NCBI GenBank assembly: GCA_025531455.1
Contig: JAMYHL010000021.1
Span: forward strand, 186,001 to 250,000
Direction of reading: 5' to 3'
Length of the DNA stretch: 64,000 bases
Origin: Apiotrichum sp. Y4204
Lineage: Eukaryota; Basidiomycota; Tremellomycetes; Trichosporonales; Trichosporonaceae
The notes below the pieces were generated by a model. It was not told the origin of the DNA. It did not search any database and saw only the letters and a list, made by a program, of their open reading frames with translations. Of this stretch, positions 1 through 12,259 are shown one piece after another. Within the stretch, counting starts at the first letter, position 1; every line of letters starts with the position of its first letter. A program made the position numbers and the translations under genes.

Positions 1-1548
1 TCGCGATGAGGTTTGCGAGCTCGGGGTGCGAGGTGCCTGCTGTCAGCTGTGTTGCGATGGTGTGTGGTGGGTGGGACGGGGTGATCGGGGAGATAGAGAT
101 GCGTGGGCGACACTGTCGGGGCGAGAATGTATTACCCCGGCTGGCGCTGTTTCTCGCCAGCTCCGCCAGCTGCTGCTAGCTACCAGTTCGGCGGCGATCC
201 ACACTTCAACAGGACACGAGGGATTCCCGCGCCGTTGATGTCGCCATCACACACGTGCTTGCGGACAAGAGGCGTGGGAGCAAGCAGGACAGTGCAGGGA
301 ATGCAGAGGGTGTCACCGCACTGTCGCCATGGTGGATACCGCAGGCGGAGTGGGTGATGGGGATGAGGGGGCGATAGGTGCCATAGGTGCAGGTGCAGGC
401 GATGGGGGCAATGGAAAGCGGCGTGCAGCCTCGGTGCTAGCCATCGCCGCTGTCCCGCTCAATACTGGCTCCCAGTCCTCGTCCGGGGAACTCGTCGTAC
501 CTCCCAAGCTCCAAGTTCCAAGTGCCAAGTGCCAAGTTCCAAGTTTCCAAGTCCAAGTTCCCATCGTCCCGCCCCGCCTCTACTCCCCCCCACACTCTAC
601 CTTCCACTCACCAGCAAAAAGCTTGATGGCGGGGTACGCCGCGGGAGCCGCCATCCTAGCGCGAGACGGCGTGGGCGGAGCAGACGAGTTGCGCGACTGC
701 GACGACGAGACGTGCGGGAGCGAGGCGATCGTGCTCCGTCCAGCAACAGCGGGGTGCGGGGTTGGGGTCGGTATCGTGCCGGTGGCCGTGGCCGGGAGAG
801 TAGGGGTGGAGAATGGGGTGTGGAGAATGGAGATGGAGATGGAGATGGAGCTGCAAGAGCAGGATCTGGAAATCTTGAACTCACTTGTCCCTCTCTCTCT
901 CTTCCGTCTTGTCGGATTCCACATTGTCTGTTTTTCTCTCCTGAATGGCTCTGAAAAAAATTGAATCCACCCCCCTGTTCCCATCACTTTCACCTCCGAC
1001 AAGCGCCGCATCGGGATGCAACCACTCCAATCTCATATGCATGCTGTAACGGATACCGAGCTCGCCGCGCTATGCATCATGCATTCATCAGTGTGCTTGT
1101 CGCTATGCTGCACGGGCTTGCAGCACTCATTGGTCTCTACGAAGAAAAAAAAAAAATCAACCGAATGACACACAACGGGGGGCTCGAAGAAGAAAACTTT
1201 GCTCCCCCCCTCAGTGTGACTCTCTGTCCTGGCTGCGTCATTTTTCATTGTGGCACCCTCCCCCTCTCGTCCTCGAGCTGCCAAGCACTTTTGCGATCAC
1301 GCGCAGCGCTACGGCGCTACGGTGCGTCATGTGGGCGACGGGTGCCAGGGCCCCGGGGGCGGGGACAACGGAGTTGAGACGTCGGCGGACATGCCCGGAC
1401 GCAGCCGCGCAGCCCTAGACGACAGCGCCGCTCGCCTATCTCGCCAGCGCGAGCTGCAATCGCGATCACATCAAAGCCTACATCACACAGTACTGTACTC
1501 GATACTCTACACATCTACGCTGTATCGTACTCTCCGCACTCCGCAGGC
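1..1548. other. Left-edge non-coding stretch
   Basis: I see no supportable gene. It is the 3' flank of the minus-strand ASI-type gene. The open frames here are low-complexity and lack splice or family support. It holds a short tandem repeat (507-566), a GGAGAT run near 830-850 and an A12 run near 1145-1156. Confidence 0.5.
507..566. repeat. Short tandem repeat of CCAAGTTCC units
   Basis: Six or so imperfect copies of a CCAAGT(G/T)(T/C)C unit lie head to tail. This is a simple minisatellite with no coding meaning that I can see. Confidence 0.75.
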
Positions 1549-4055
1549 CTAGGGCACGTAGATGCGGCTGTAGCCCTCCACCTTGGTGCGGCAGTTGGGG
1601 CATGCATGGTCCTTGGCAGGCAGGCGGGCGGCGAGGCTTTCCCTGCAGTCGTCGCACATGAGCAGACAGCGGCACGGCCAGACAATCACGTCGCGCGGCT
1701 GGGTCATGCACACGACACATGCGTGGCGGCGCTCCTCGTCCCACTGGTCGCGCGGTGGGTGGGGGGACGCGGCGAGCTCGGCGCGGCGTGCGGCGACAGC
1801 CTGCGAGATGTCCAGTTCGGCGCTCGGCGTGCGGAGGTTTTGCACAAGCGCGGCGTACCGGCGCCGGGTGAGCGTGCCCTCGGAAGTAAGGTGGGCGAGG
1901 AGGATCGGGAGAGCGGCGGGGTCCGGCCCCTCGGCCTCGGGGGAGCCTGCGCGCACGACGAGATCGCGGTAGAGTGCTGCCCCGGCGTCCTCCTCGTCGT
2001 CCGAGACGGATCCAACAGAGGAACCAGACGCGTGGCTCTCCCACTCGTCATCGTCGTCCGCGAGCTCCACCTCGCCGCGCAACACCTGGTCGTACGTGTA
2101 CTCGAGTTCCGGCGACTGTGTAACAGTCATATCGCGAGCAGGCGAGGCTATCCGTGGGCGCGGACGCACCGAGCTGGACCACCCAACAGAAGCCGCCAGG
2201 GCGGGCGGCTCGACCTCGTGGCGGCCGCGGGGCCGTGGTGCCGCCCAGGCGTCGCGGCGCCAAAAGCGCCACTGGCGGGGGCCATACCACCAGCGCGCAT
2301 GATACGCCTTCCACACGGAGCGATACAGCCTGCGGCCGACGGGTGTGCCGAGGAGGGTGCACCAGAAGACGTCGGTGGCGAGGGCGACGCACGCGCGCCA
2401 AAAGTGCCCGAGCTCGCGCATGTACCGCGCATCGGCGTACGGATCAGCGAGCTCCGTGACCTGGATATTGTCGATGCGGGTATTGAGGCCGCCACCGGGG
2501 ATGTGCGGGGGGACGTCGACGCCGTCGCACCCGGTCTCGCTGAGCTTGAGCGACGGCTGGTGGAGCTGCACGGACGCGAGCTCGTTCCGGAGGCCAGAGT
2601 ACGAGGTTGCCTGGATGCACGCGGTGCCGAGCTTGAGGAGCGCGACGCCGGCATCGTCCTCTACCGATGGTATGGCGCCGGCGTGGGGGAGGAGGCTTGC
2701 CCACACCGGCGACGGGATGTAGCCGACGGTGAACCAGTGGGTAAGGGCACGGAGGACGATCGTGCTGACGACGATGATGGAGAGAACCAGGGCGAGAAGG
2801 TGGGTGAAGAATGTAAAGCTCGGGAAACGGAGCGGCGCGGTGACGAGCGCGTAGATAAAGTGGATCAGGCCAAGTGCGCCACAAACGCCGGTCGGGAGCA
2901 GCCGGTTACGGCGCATGGAGGGCGAGAGCTCAATCGCCTGTAGCCAGGTGAGCTCTGTGAGGCCGACCCAGAGGTGGAACAGCACGTGCACGTCCGGGCG
3001 CCCATGGTCGGTCGCGGGCGGCGGAGAGTGATGTGTCAGTGGCGACGAGTAGAGGTGGAGGAGGAAGGAGAAGCCGAACTGCGAGTCAGCAATGGCCACA
3101 CAAGAAGCAGATCCGATCTCACGAGGTTGAAGCCCGCGCCGACATCGCGTCTCCGTCTGCTGTCAGTCCCGAGTCCCGAGCTCTACACATTAGCTACTCA
3201 CGCGCCATCCAGTCCATTCGCAAGAGCGCCAAATACGAGTCCCGCGCAGACACAGAGAAACACGTTCCAGCACACGTCCTCCATCTCCTTTCCGCCCGAC
3301 CACGCGCCGACGCGGTCCACCGCCCCAGCGGCAAAGTGCACAATACTCGCAATCGCCGCAGTCCACGGCGGCCAGGTGGCGGTCATCTGGCCCGCCTTCT
3401 TCGCGAGGTGGAGCGGCCACACCTCGGCAGTCTGCAGCGTCACAACGGAAAACGGTACCCAGGCGCGCACGAGGGCAAACAGCCCCGGGAGGCGGAGGAC
3501 CGCCGGCGTCGCGTCCGAGGTGAGCCACCGCGCGAGCTGCAGCCGGAAGGCGCCGTACAGCGTCATCGGGTGCAGCGGCATGAGCGCGGGCGGCGGCGGG
3601 CGCGGTCGCTGCACAATGTGGTGAATGCGGTTAAGGAGAATAGCCTATTGTCAGCGGGGAACGGAGCTGAAGACCAAAAGCTGCTCGAGTAAACTCTCAC
3701 GCGTACACGGCGTACACTCCCCACACTCCCCACGTCCCCACGTCCACTTGGCACGCACCATGAGCACAAGCATCATGCCATACCCGCTACCAACAAAGCT
3801 GAGTAACCCGACTCCGGCAGCGAGCGCGCGCCCCGCCCCAGGATCGGGAACAGCCACGGCCGCAATGCCGCTAAACTTGCCGACGTCCGTCGTCGCGGGC
3901 GGGGCGAGCGCGGGCGCAGCGGGGGCGGTCGCGTTCGAGTTCGAGGTTGGGTGCGTGCCGTTTGGGGAAGGGAGGGCGAATACGAGGGTGTGCAGTAGGC
4001 GCGAGACGCGTTCGCCTGCTGCGGCGGGCAGGCGCGCGAGGCGGCGGAGCTCCAT
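1549..4055 (-). CDS. ASI1/ASI3-type multi-pass membrane RING ubiquitin ligase
   Basis: Spliced model 4055-3759, 3644-3202, 3156-3123, 3078-1549 gives 767 aa. The first ATG at 4055 follows a good context. Hydrophobic segments fill the N-terminal two thirds. The last 60 residues form a C3HC4 RING: CVVC, PCRC, CDDC and CPNC pairs in order, with the protein ending shortly after. This layout (membrane spans, then a C-terminal RING) is that of the Asi1/Asi3 inner nuclear membrane ligases, which remove mislocalised membrane proteins and latent transcription factors; that role is inferred. The third exon is only 34 nt, set between 45- and 44-nt introns, and is needed to keep phase. An alternative first donor at 3700 breaks phase, whereas GTGCGT at 3758 keeps it and joins one continuous membrane segment. 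Other C-terminal RING membrane ligases cannot be ruled out. Confidence 0.7.
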
Positions 4056-4804
4056 GCCGCCGGAATAGTGGAAGTACGGGGTGGGAGAAGGAGGTGGTTG
4101 ATGGTGATGAGGAAGATAAGATGGATCTGATGGGCGATGGGTGATGAGACCGGAAATGGATCCATTCAACGGTTCGGTCATCAGTATCAGTGGCGCACAC
4201 GGTGGGAATGCCATTATCAAGTCAGACAACCCCCCCAAGCTCCCACCATCTATGTCTGCGTCTCCGCTGCGATTCTGATCAACAGACCGGTATGCATACA
4301 GTATCCACTAGCCATCCACCTCCGTAGCGAGTCGTACATCGTGCGGTGCGCCCACGTCGGACCGTGTGGTACCGCTGCAGCCTCGGCGCGGCCCGCGTCG
4401 TCCCACTCCGGCTCTCGGGTTCCTGCCCTCTCTGATCAGCAGCCACTCCACATGAATGCGCCCCGGGACGCGTCGTCTTTGCTCCGTCCTCTGTGCTCCG
4501 CGCCCCGCTGTACCATCGATGCCATCGTGCCATTCCGCGCATTCCCGTCGATCGGGCCTCAGTGCAATCGTGGAATTGGGCATGCGAAGCATGCGGAGCG
4601 CGGAGCATTGTTCTGCCTCGAGGCCTCGAGGACAGCGTTAGCGCACGTGTTCCGTCCGACACGCCCCTCCGCCAGATCCGCCACTCCACCGTCAGTGACC
4701 AGTGCCAACCTGTGGCCACGAGGCCACGGCCACGGCCACAGCCTCAGTCACCTCCCTGTTACCATAACACAACACCAATACATCGTCCGCCATGTGGCGC
4801 TAGT
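4056..4804. other. Intergenic: ASI-type promoter and UXS1 3' flank
   Basis: No gene is seen in this 750 nt. It lies upstream of the ASI-type start codon and downstream of the UXS1 stop, both on the minus strand. Confidence 0.6.
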
Positions 4805-6923
4805 CTAGAGAAGGCCCTGCTGGATCTTCTGGTGGTAGTAGAGAGTCATCTCGCGGACGCCCTGGCGGACGGCCCAGCGGGGCTGCCAGTCGAGCGTCTC
4901 CTTGGCACGGGTCGTGTCCGGGCGGCGGCGCTGGGGGTCGTCGGTCGGCATGTCCTTGTGGATAATGCTGACGCGCTTGGCGGGGAGACCCTCCTCCTTC
5001 TGGACCTCCTCGACAATGTCCTGTGGATGTGAGCATGGTGGTAACGGAATGGCAGCTCTGCAGAGCTTCACTGGTACTCACGCGGACAGCCTCGGCAAAC
5101 TCCATGATAGTGAACTCGTGCTGGTTACCAATGTTAACCGGACGGGTCTCGTCGCCGTTCATGAGCAGGATAAGACCGTCGACAAGGTCGTGGATGTACT
5201 GGAACGAACGAGTCTGCTGGCCGTCACCGTAGACGGTCATGTCCTCGCCCTTGAGGGCCTGGATGATAAAGTTGGAGACGACACGGCCGTCGTAGGGGTT
5301 CATGCGGGGGCCGAACGTGTTGAAGATACGGGCGACACGAACGTCAACACCGTCCTGGCGCATGTAGCCGTAAGTGAGCGTCTCGGCGACACGCTTGCCC
5401 TCGTCGTAGCACGCACGGGGGCCGATGCAGTTGACGTGGCCCCAGTAGTCCTCGCGCTGGGGATGCTCCTCGGGGTCACCGTAGACCTCCGAGGTCGAGG
5501 TGATGAGGAAACGGGCCTTGGTGCGCTTGGCAAGACCGAGCATGTTGAGGGTACCCATGAACGACGTCTTGATGGTCTTGACGGCGTTGTACTGGTAGTG
5601 CGGGGGCGAAGCAGGGCAGGCAAGGTGGTAGATCTGGTCGACCTCGATGAGGAAGGGCTCGACAACGTCGTGGCGAACCATCTCAAAGTTGGGGTGGCCG
5701 ACCCAGTGCGAGACGGTGGTACGCGAACCGGTGAAGAAGTTGTCGAGGACGGTAACCTCGTGGCCGAGGAGCATCAGGCGGTCGACAAGGTGCGAGCCGA
5801 CAAAGCCGGCACCACCGGTGACCAGGATACGCTTGCGCTCGCTGTTGGGGAGGAGGCGGACGGGGGGGAACTTGGCGAAAGTGGTGTACTGGATCGAGTT
5901 CTTCTCCTTGTCGTAGACCGACTCGGAGACAAAGTCCTTGTGCTCCGGGCCGAGCGGCTTGGTCTGGTCGCCCTCCTTGACAAACGCGGGCTTCTGAAGG
6001 ATGTTAGCGGACATCCGGGTCAGCGGAGACGCAAGGCGTTGTTACAGCCAGAGCCCCGGAAGTAAGACGGAAGTAAGACGCGTCCCCAGGCGATCTCGCG
6101 GAAACAGGGAACGCGGCCCGAGAGGGCACAAAAGATGGTGGAGAGGACAGTGCGCGTCGAGAAAAAGGTCGCGACCGGACTTGTGAGTCCGTTGAGACAC
6201 GGATGCAAGCAAGCCAGCCATGTACCAAAATGCAGACGCGTCGAGTGGGGGAGAAACATGGGAGGGGACTGCCAGAACTGGAACGAGCTCGTGATACGCT
6301 GGCGCGCATGCCGGAGCGACGAGCAGTAATATCCACCAAAGGGGTATCCGTTCAGCAGACCTAGCCATGAATGGACAGCCGGCCAGCCTGCAAGGACTTC
6401 CATGTGGACATGAATGGCACTAGTGGCGTGTCGCGTTGTCAATGGCTACTGGGGATGGATTCGCGCAGATTGCACATCCCGCGTGCGTCCCGCAGTCCCC
6501 GGTCCTCTCCTGTATGCCCGATTGTGCTCCGTGCACGGTTCCGCCCACGAGACCGCTCGCTGGGAATCCGAGGGTCAACTCACGAGGTAGAGGTTACGGA
6601 GCGCCTCGGTGTCGACGCGCGAGTCGAAGCCGTCGCGGTTGTAGCCGACCTCCTTGATCTCCTCAGCCTGTGGTGTCAGTGGATGCGGGGTTGTAGCTCG
6701 GTGGTGGTTGCGTCGCTGTCGCTATCACTCTTGTCCCTCCCACTGGCTCGTGGCCTTTTGTCTGGATGCATCGAGCAATGTCCGGTGGACCAGAAAACAG
6801 ACGGGGCAGAAAAAAAGTTGGTGCCAGCGCCGAGGGCGTGACTAGCTCGCGACAGGGCGTGCAGGGATCCAAACTTGCACGTTTGCACACCGGCGTGCGC
6901 GGTGCGGGACTCACCTTGGACAT
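4805..6923 (-). CDS. UXS1: UDP-glucuronate decarboxylase (UDP-xylose synthase)
   Basis: Exons 6923-6915, 6667-6584, 5993-5082 and 5020-4805 give 406 aa. The enzyme converts UDP-glucuronate to UDP-xylose with bound NAD, supplying xylose for capsule and wall glucuronoxylomannan in tremellomycetes. Seen: the extended-SDR nucleotide fold [10 protein letters not shown], the catalytic [10 protein letters not shown] stretch, the YxxxK pair in CYDEGKR, and IFNTFGPRM, all typical of UXS. The apparent start at 6014 is rejected: CTAACATCCTTCAG before AAGCCC is a branch site plus acceptor, and the true N-terminus MSK plus [18 protein letters not shown] comes from two upstream exons. The first coding exon is 9 nt and the second intron is 590 nt, long for this genome. 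The leader upstream of the ATG is CT-rich. Confidence 0.93.
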
Positions 6924-9602
6924 TATGAATAGTAGGTATTAAGAGTATAAAGATGGGGGAGAAGAGATGGAAGGGGATGAGAAGAAGAAGGAGATAGAAA
7001 TAGAAGTTGTGGGAATGGGAATGTTGTGGGACGTGTCGTGTCGTTGCAGCCAGTAGCCAGCCAGGAGTCAGGAGCCAAGGACGTCGAGCTACCAAGCGAC
7101 ATGAACAACTTTGGTTGTTTCGTTTCCACATCCCCCTCTCTCCCTCGTCCCCATTCTTCTGCAGCTCCCGCCCTTGTCAGTCACCTGTCTCTCTCCCTGA
7201 CCACATCTCGCTCTCTCTTCTCTTGCATCCCATCTCTTCTCTCGTCGGCTCCTTTTTTTTTGTTCTGTGTGCAGGTCGTTCATTTTTTCTCCCTCTCCGT
7301 CCCGTAAATTATTTTGAATGGTGGCTGCAGTTAGGCTGTCACCACCAGAGAAGCTGCCTTCTTGCCAGGGACCCCTGCCCGGGGGGTGCGGCACAGGCAC
7401 GCCCATCCCACAAAACGAGATACCCAGGATAACCAGGATACAGCACAGGATAACAGGAAAAAAAGGATAAAGAACGAGATACCCTGGGCCCGTTTCTACC
7501 TCTTTGCTTCATTGTTGTCCCCCCAGAGGCCAGAGGAGAGAGGAGCGAACAGAGAGAAGAGCGGCTCTGACGATCTGACGAAAGAACGCAAAAAGTCTCC
7601 CTCAATGTTGCCCATCCCCTTTCCCTTTCCCAAAGCGCCCCCCCATGCTTATTATTGCCCGTGGCGCACGAAGATGACCTCGCAGCTCGCAGGACGGCAC
7701 CTCTATTCCGCAAAAGTGAGGCGCCGCCGCCAGCGTCAGACCCCAGCAGACCAGCTTTGTAGTCATCTTTCGGGAGAGCCGTGTTCCATGTCCCATGTCG
7801 CATCTCTGCCACCCTGCTGTTCGGAAACGTGTACATACATAGTATAACGGAAGGGCAGCACAGCAGCTCCATCCGCGGTGCGGTAGTCGCGATCCACCAC
7901 TCTTCTCGTCATCTATCGATGCTCGCTCTGACCCCGATCTCGGTCCGCTCTCGCGCGGCCAATGGCGTCGGCTCCCGCACTGCCCGCCAGGCCCCAGGCC
8001 CCGGCAGGTCCTGGAGTCCGGTCGCGCGAAGCGCGCGCCGTGTGTGTACAGTACAGCAAGCACGGTAAGTAATGCATACCTCGAATCCGAGAACAGGATA
8101 TCAGCGGAGGCGAGCACGTTCCGCTGAAAGGATGAAGCATGGCGCACAGCGCACAGTGCGCACCGTCCTCATTTTCGATCACATCGTTTCCACATTTCCA
8201 GGCCACGCCACGGCACACATGATAGCATGATAGACAAAGGTGCAGAGCATGCGTTTACTTCCAGCTTCTAGTCTCCAGGTCCTCACGAGCCACTCTATTC
8301 ATCGCCGCATCGCCAGCATCAAGTGTTCCAAATGTTGCAAAGTGCCGAGTCCAGAATCCATTCTCTCGTCCCTGTATCCCGTGTCCTGAATCCCTTGATC
8401 TCCTCCTGCGCATAACGAGAAACAGAGATAGCGTTTCCCGTTCGTCCCCCCGTCCCCACCTCTGTACAGTACTGTACACCCCCGTACCCCATCGCCTTGG
8501 GCCTCCGTCTGGCTTCCGTTAAGTTTCCTGGCTTCCGGGCACCGGGCTTCCGGGGAGCCGGGGAGCCGCCGAGACCGCCGAGCTTATTCCTCCCGGGTCA
8601 TTCCGGGATCGTCGTCGAGGGATTGCGGGCGGGGAGCGTCGCGTGTGCTGGGCGTGGTCACGTCAGTTGCACTCGCATATAGCGCAGCGCATAGGTGAAA
8701 TGGATCAAGATGAGATATGTACTTGTAAGCGTGTGAGATATATAGAGCCTGTGCAAACCCCGTATCTCGAACAGCTCACCAGCCCCCGGCTGGATCTGAG
8801 CTCGCTGCGGCTCGCGGGGTCCAATCTGGTACTCTGGCGCTGGGTTCCGCCTGCCTGGCGATCTCTCGATCGTCGATCACCTCAGGAGTGTCGCGACTTG
8901 GACTGATCCAGGACCAGGACGGATTGGAGTCTCCACAAGGTCATTCGCGTGTTACTCTAAAGATACTCGATAACACTATCTCTTCCCACATTGTGAGATT
9001 CACCTCATTGTAATACCATTGACTACTGGCGGGCCATCGTCTTTCGAACTCTTCATCGTCCCATGTTCACGATCGGCTCTCCAGCAGGGAACCCCACATG
9101 TGATCTTTCGTTGCTTGTCTCTGGAGCCTCTTTCTAATCCGACTCGGCTACCACCACTAAACCACATCTTCTATCCCACATTCACATCCACATCCTCTCA
9201 CCTCTCAGCCTCTCCGTCTATCACGCCCGCTGCCCGTCTCATCCACTCTCACCTCTTCGTGAAACATTCATATCGGCGCGGCTCCACACAGGTGGCTGGC
9301 GCAGAACACTATACAGATATCGGGGGTGCGGCCTCGCGGGCTCCCGGTGTGGCGTGGTGGATGGTGGCAGTGTGGGTAGGTAGATGAGTGTAGCTAGCTA
9401 GTACGAGAAACGTGGACGGAAAGAGAGTGAATAAAACGGGGCACGCACGCGCGCAAAATCAACAGGCGGCAGCAGCTCTTTATACCGCCAGACGTTTGCG
9501 GCGCCGCACCCGCAACCCACAAGAAATGTGTGCTGGGGGCAGGCAGCTAGCTACAATACTAGGCGCACAGTCCACAGTCACAGTCTAGAGTTATCGAGGC
9601 GA
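6924..9602. other. 2.7-kb intergenic region upstream of UXS1
   Basis: No gene can be supported on either strand. The tract separates the UXS1 start from the Rab5 stop, both minus strand, so it is the UXS1 promoter or leader plus the Rab5 3' flank. The UXS1-proximal part is polypyrimidine on the coding strand with TATA-like AT around 6940-6950. A CAGGATA-rich minisatellite sits at 7425-7470. Confidence 0.5.
7425..7490. repeat. CAGGATA minisatellite inside a direct repeat
   Basis: Copies of AGGATAAC/AGGATACA recur five times over about 50 nt. The word ACGAGATACCC occurs before the run and ACGAGATACCCT after it. Function unknown. Confidence 0.6.
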
Positions 9603-10770
9603 TCAGCAGCAGCCGCCCTTCTTGGCGGTCGCGCCCTCGCCGAGGTCGACGCGCTGCGCGTCCCCTGCCGCCGCGTTCGTAGCGGAGCGGCGGCCCTGTG
9701 CACCGCCGGCCGCCGGCTTTGCGGCAATCGTGTCGAGCGGAATGGTCTTGGCTGCTGAGTGAGTATATGGTGGTTATATTCGCGCCGAAAGATCCAACCA
9801 CGTACCAATCTCGGTAAACACATCCTGCACGTTGGTGCCCAGCTTTGCGGACGCCTCGAAGAACAAGAGACCACACTCGTCGGCGTACGCCTTGGCCTCG
9901 GCGGTGGACACCTGCCTTGGGCCGTCGGCAGCCGGAGGCGCGGAGGACGGAGGGGGCGGGGTGGCGTCGTCGTCCTCGGCGGTCGCGTCCGTCGGCGCGG
10001 GCTCCTCGGCGGCGGGAGCCTGGGGAGCCTCACCGTCGGCACCCTCGACAAGGTCGAGCTTGTTACCCACAAGCGCAATCACAATGTTGGGGTTGGCCTG
10101 GCGCTGCAGCTCCTTGACCCATGCCTTTGCCTTTTCGAGGGACGCCGCCTTGGTAATGTCGTACACGACAACAGCCGCGGCCGCATTGCGGTAGTACATC
10201 GGCGCGAGAGAGTGGAAGCGCTCCTGGCCGGCAGTGTCCCTGTGTGTCAGCGAGATGGGAAGCTGGGCTGAGACTAGCAGCGCTACAGCTCGGTGGCGAG
10301 CTACACACAACCTACCAGATCTCAAACTTGACGACACAGTTCTCGAGCCGGCACTCTGCCAAGTCAGTAGCTGAGCATTTTGAGGCAGTTAGCTACGCAC
10401 TCTGAGTGAGGAAGGCGGCCCCGATAGTCGGTGACGTGTTCTCGTTAAAGTCATTCTGGACAAAACGGAGGACGAGCGACGACTTGCCGACGGCGGCCTC
10501 GCCTGTGAGGGAAACGCGGGAGAGACGGAGCGACGAGCGGTGTATATCGGGTCACGGGAAAGGGTGCACATAGGTAAATTGATGTAGGCATGGAATGTGA
10601 ATGTGAATGCGAATGTGATGGCGGCAGTGATTAGAATAGTGAACGCGGATACGAACGTGGTCGTGGCGAGCGCAGCGTCAGCAGCAGCCACAGAGCAAAG
10701 CAAGATCAGACATACCGAGAAGGACGAGCTTGACCTGGACGGCCTTGACGGAGGGGTCTTCAGAGGCCAT
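9603..10770 (-). CDS. YPT5: Rab5-family small GTPase (early endosome)
   Basis: Exons 10770-10716, 10502-10401, 10355-10316, 10239-9806 and 9751-9603 give 259 aa. It is the endosomal Rab that drives homotypic early-endosome fusion and vacuolar sorting (Vps21/Ypt51/Ypt5). Seen in order: P-loop GEAAVGKSS, switch [12 protein letters not shown], switch [35 protein letters not shown] and a C-terminal GGCC for double geranylgeranylation. A 44-residue acidic, Pro/Ala-rich insertion separates NKLDLV from RQVSTAEA, making it longer than the usual 200-220 aa; no splice pair removes it. It is divergent from YOS1. Confidence 0.93.
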
Positions 10771-11545
10771 GGCGGAGAGTGGCGGGGTGGAGAGTGGAGT
10801 GGAGAGTGGAGAGTGGAAGGGAAGGCGAGATGCGGAGGAAGACGAGCCGGCGTGGGAGTGCTGAGGCTTGGGGGGCTAGTCGATGCCTTTAGCGAGCTGG
10901 GTTCCGGACGGTAGTCGTGTGCGAGGTGTGTGAAGGAGGGTATGTATAGTACACTTGTTCCCTCTCTAGTTGATAGTGATAATGATGGTGATGGAGGGCG
11001 ATGGAGAGGTGGTGAAGACGAGGTTGAGAGCGAGGACGACGCAGTGCAACGCAGTGCGCAGCCAGAGAGAGGAAGGGGGGTGACGGGTGAAGGGGGTGGC
11101 AGGTGGCAGTAGTGACGACGACGACACTCTCTCCTCTCCTGCCTGCCTGAAGCCAAGCGTGCGCTTCACCATGCATCGCTGTGCTCCACCTGGGCCACCT
11201 GGCCACTTTCCACCTCGTCCCTGGTGGCGGTACCCGTCTGGACCGATGCTCTATTAGCGCTGCGAGCGCTGGGGTGGCAAATTCACTAAAGGAGGGAGCA
11301 TATAAAGGCCATCTGACACTTGCGGGGCCAATTACACGTGTACGCCGATCCCTTCATTTGTCGATCCTCCACGCGATTAGCCCGCGATTGCCACGCACCG
11401 TCAACCACGGTCATCCCAGCTTCCCAGAAGTCGAGCTGGAGGTCATCATCAGCGTGTCCGTCGCCATCACCGAGCCAAAGCTCAACCCGAAGGATCCACC
11501 TGCGTTGCAATTCCCCGTCATACCCTTCATTCTTCATCATTCGCA
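10771..11545. other. Divergent promoter region, Rab5 / YOS1
   Basis: Shared upstream region of two secretory-pathway genes. No gene is seen. A GGAGAGTGGA tandem run lies at about 10775-10820, close to the Rab5 start. Confidence 0.55.
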
Positions 11546-12259
11546 ATGGGCTGGTTCGGCTTCCTCTACGTGCCCCTCCTCCTCGTCAACGCCGTCGCTA
11601 TCCTCAATGAGGAGCGCTTCCTCGCAAAGAGTGGGTTCCCAGCTTCCGGATCTACTTTTATAAGCTGACGCCGAATCCCATATCACGCGACTTACCTCTT
11701 CTCTCCTCTCCCACTCTTCTCTTTCCTGCTTAACCCCTCCCTTTCCTCTCGCCGTCCTCCATTCTCTCTTCTCCCTCCTCTCTCCTCTCTTCACGCATCT
11801 CTGCCACACTCCCTCACTCATCCTCCCTAACCCACAGTCGGATGGTCCAACCGCGCCGTCCCCGCGAGCAACTCGGGCTTTGGCGCCGACCCAAACTTTA
11901 ACAGCAACTACGGCGGCGGCGGCGAGGTGCAGCCCGGGATCAAGAGCAAGGCGATCAACCTGATCAGCAGCGTGCGCACGCTGATGCGGCGTGAGTTTGG
12001 GAATGGGAATTGGAATAGAAGGGAGCGTGGTGCGGGATCGGAGAGCATCTCTGCCGAAGGGTGCAGCGGCGGAAATCGAGAGGGGGGAGAGAGAAGGGGA
12101 GAAGACGCACCGCATAAGAATCCTCTTATGACTTCCGTACTGACCCCCAGCACCACTCGTCGTCATTAACATCATTGTGTAAGTCGCGGCTGGGTTACCT
12201 ATGATGAGCCGAGAAGACTGACTCCCAGCATTGTGTACGAGATCCTCATGGGCTCGTAA
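11546..12259 (+). CDS. YOS1: Yos1/IER3IP1-like ER-Golgi transport protein
   Basis: Four exons, 11546-11630, 11838-11990, 12151-12178 and 12229-12259, encode 98 aa. Yos1 is a small membrane subunit of the Yip1-Yif1 complex needed for COPII vesicle function. Seen: N-terminal hydrophobic helix starting MGWFGFLYVPLLLVNAVAIL, the conserved NEERFL, and a C-terminal hydrophobic helix PPLVVINIIV continuing to the stop, the family's two-helix plan at normal length. The gene is too cut up to appear as one open frame; the third exon is 28 nt and the fourth 31 nt. All junctions use CAG acceptors and keep phase. Confidence 0.9.

Noticed and set aside
329..964. 211-residue open frame near the left edge
   Set aside because: Low complexity, built partly from the CCAAGTTCC tandem repeat and GGAGAT run; no splice or family support.
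1606..2943. 445-residue plus-strand open frame
   Set aside because: It is the GC-driven antisense shadow of the ASI-type E3 gene, whose RING and membrane segments read on the minus strand.
4902..6065. 387-residue plus-strand open frame
   Set aside because: Antisense shadow of UXS1; composition is Val/Gly/Asp-rich with no family features.
7400..7480. CRISPR-like array at the CAGGATA repeats
   Set aside because: Repeats are seven to nine bases without unique spacers, and the genome is eukaryotic.
7602..8147. 181-residue minus-strand open frame in the UXS1 upstream region
   Set aside because: No recognisable fold, Arg/Cys/Ser-rich composition typical of a random GC frame.
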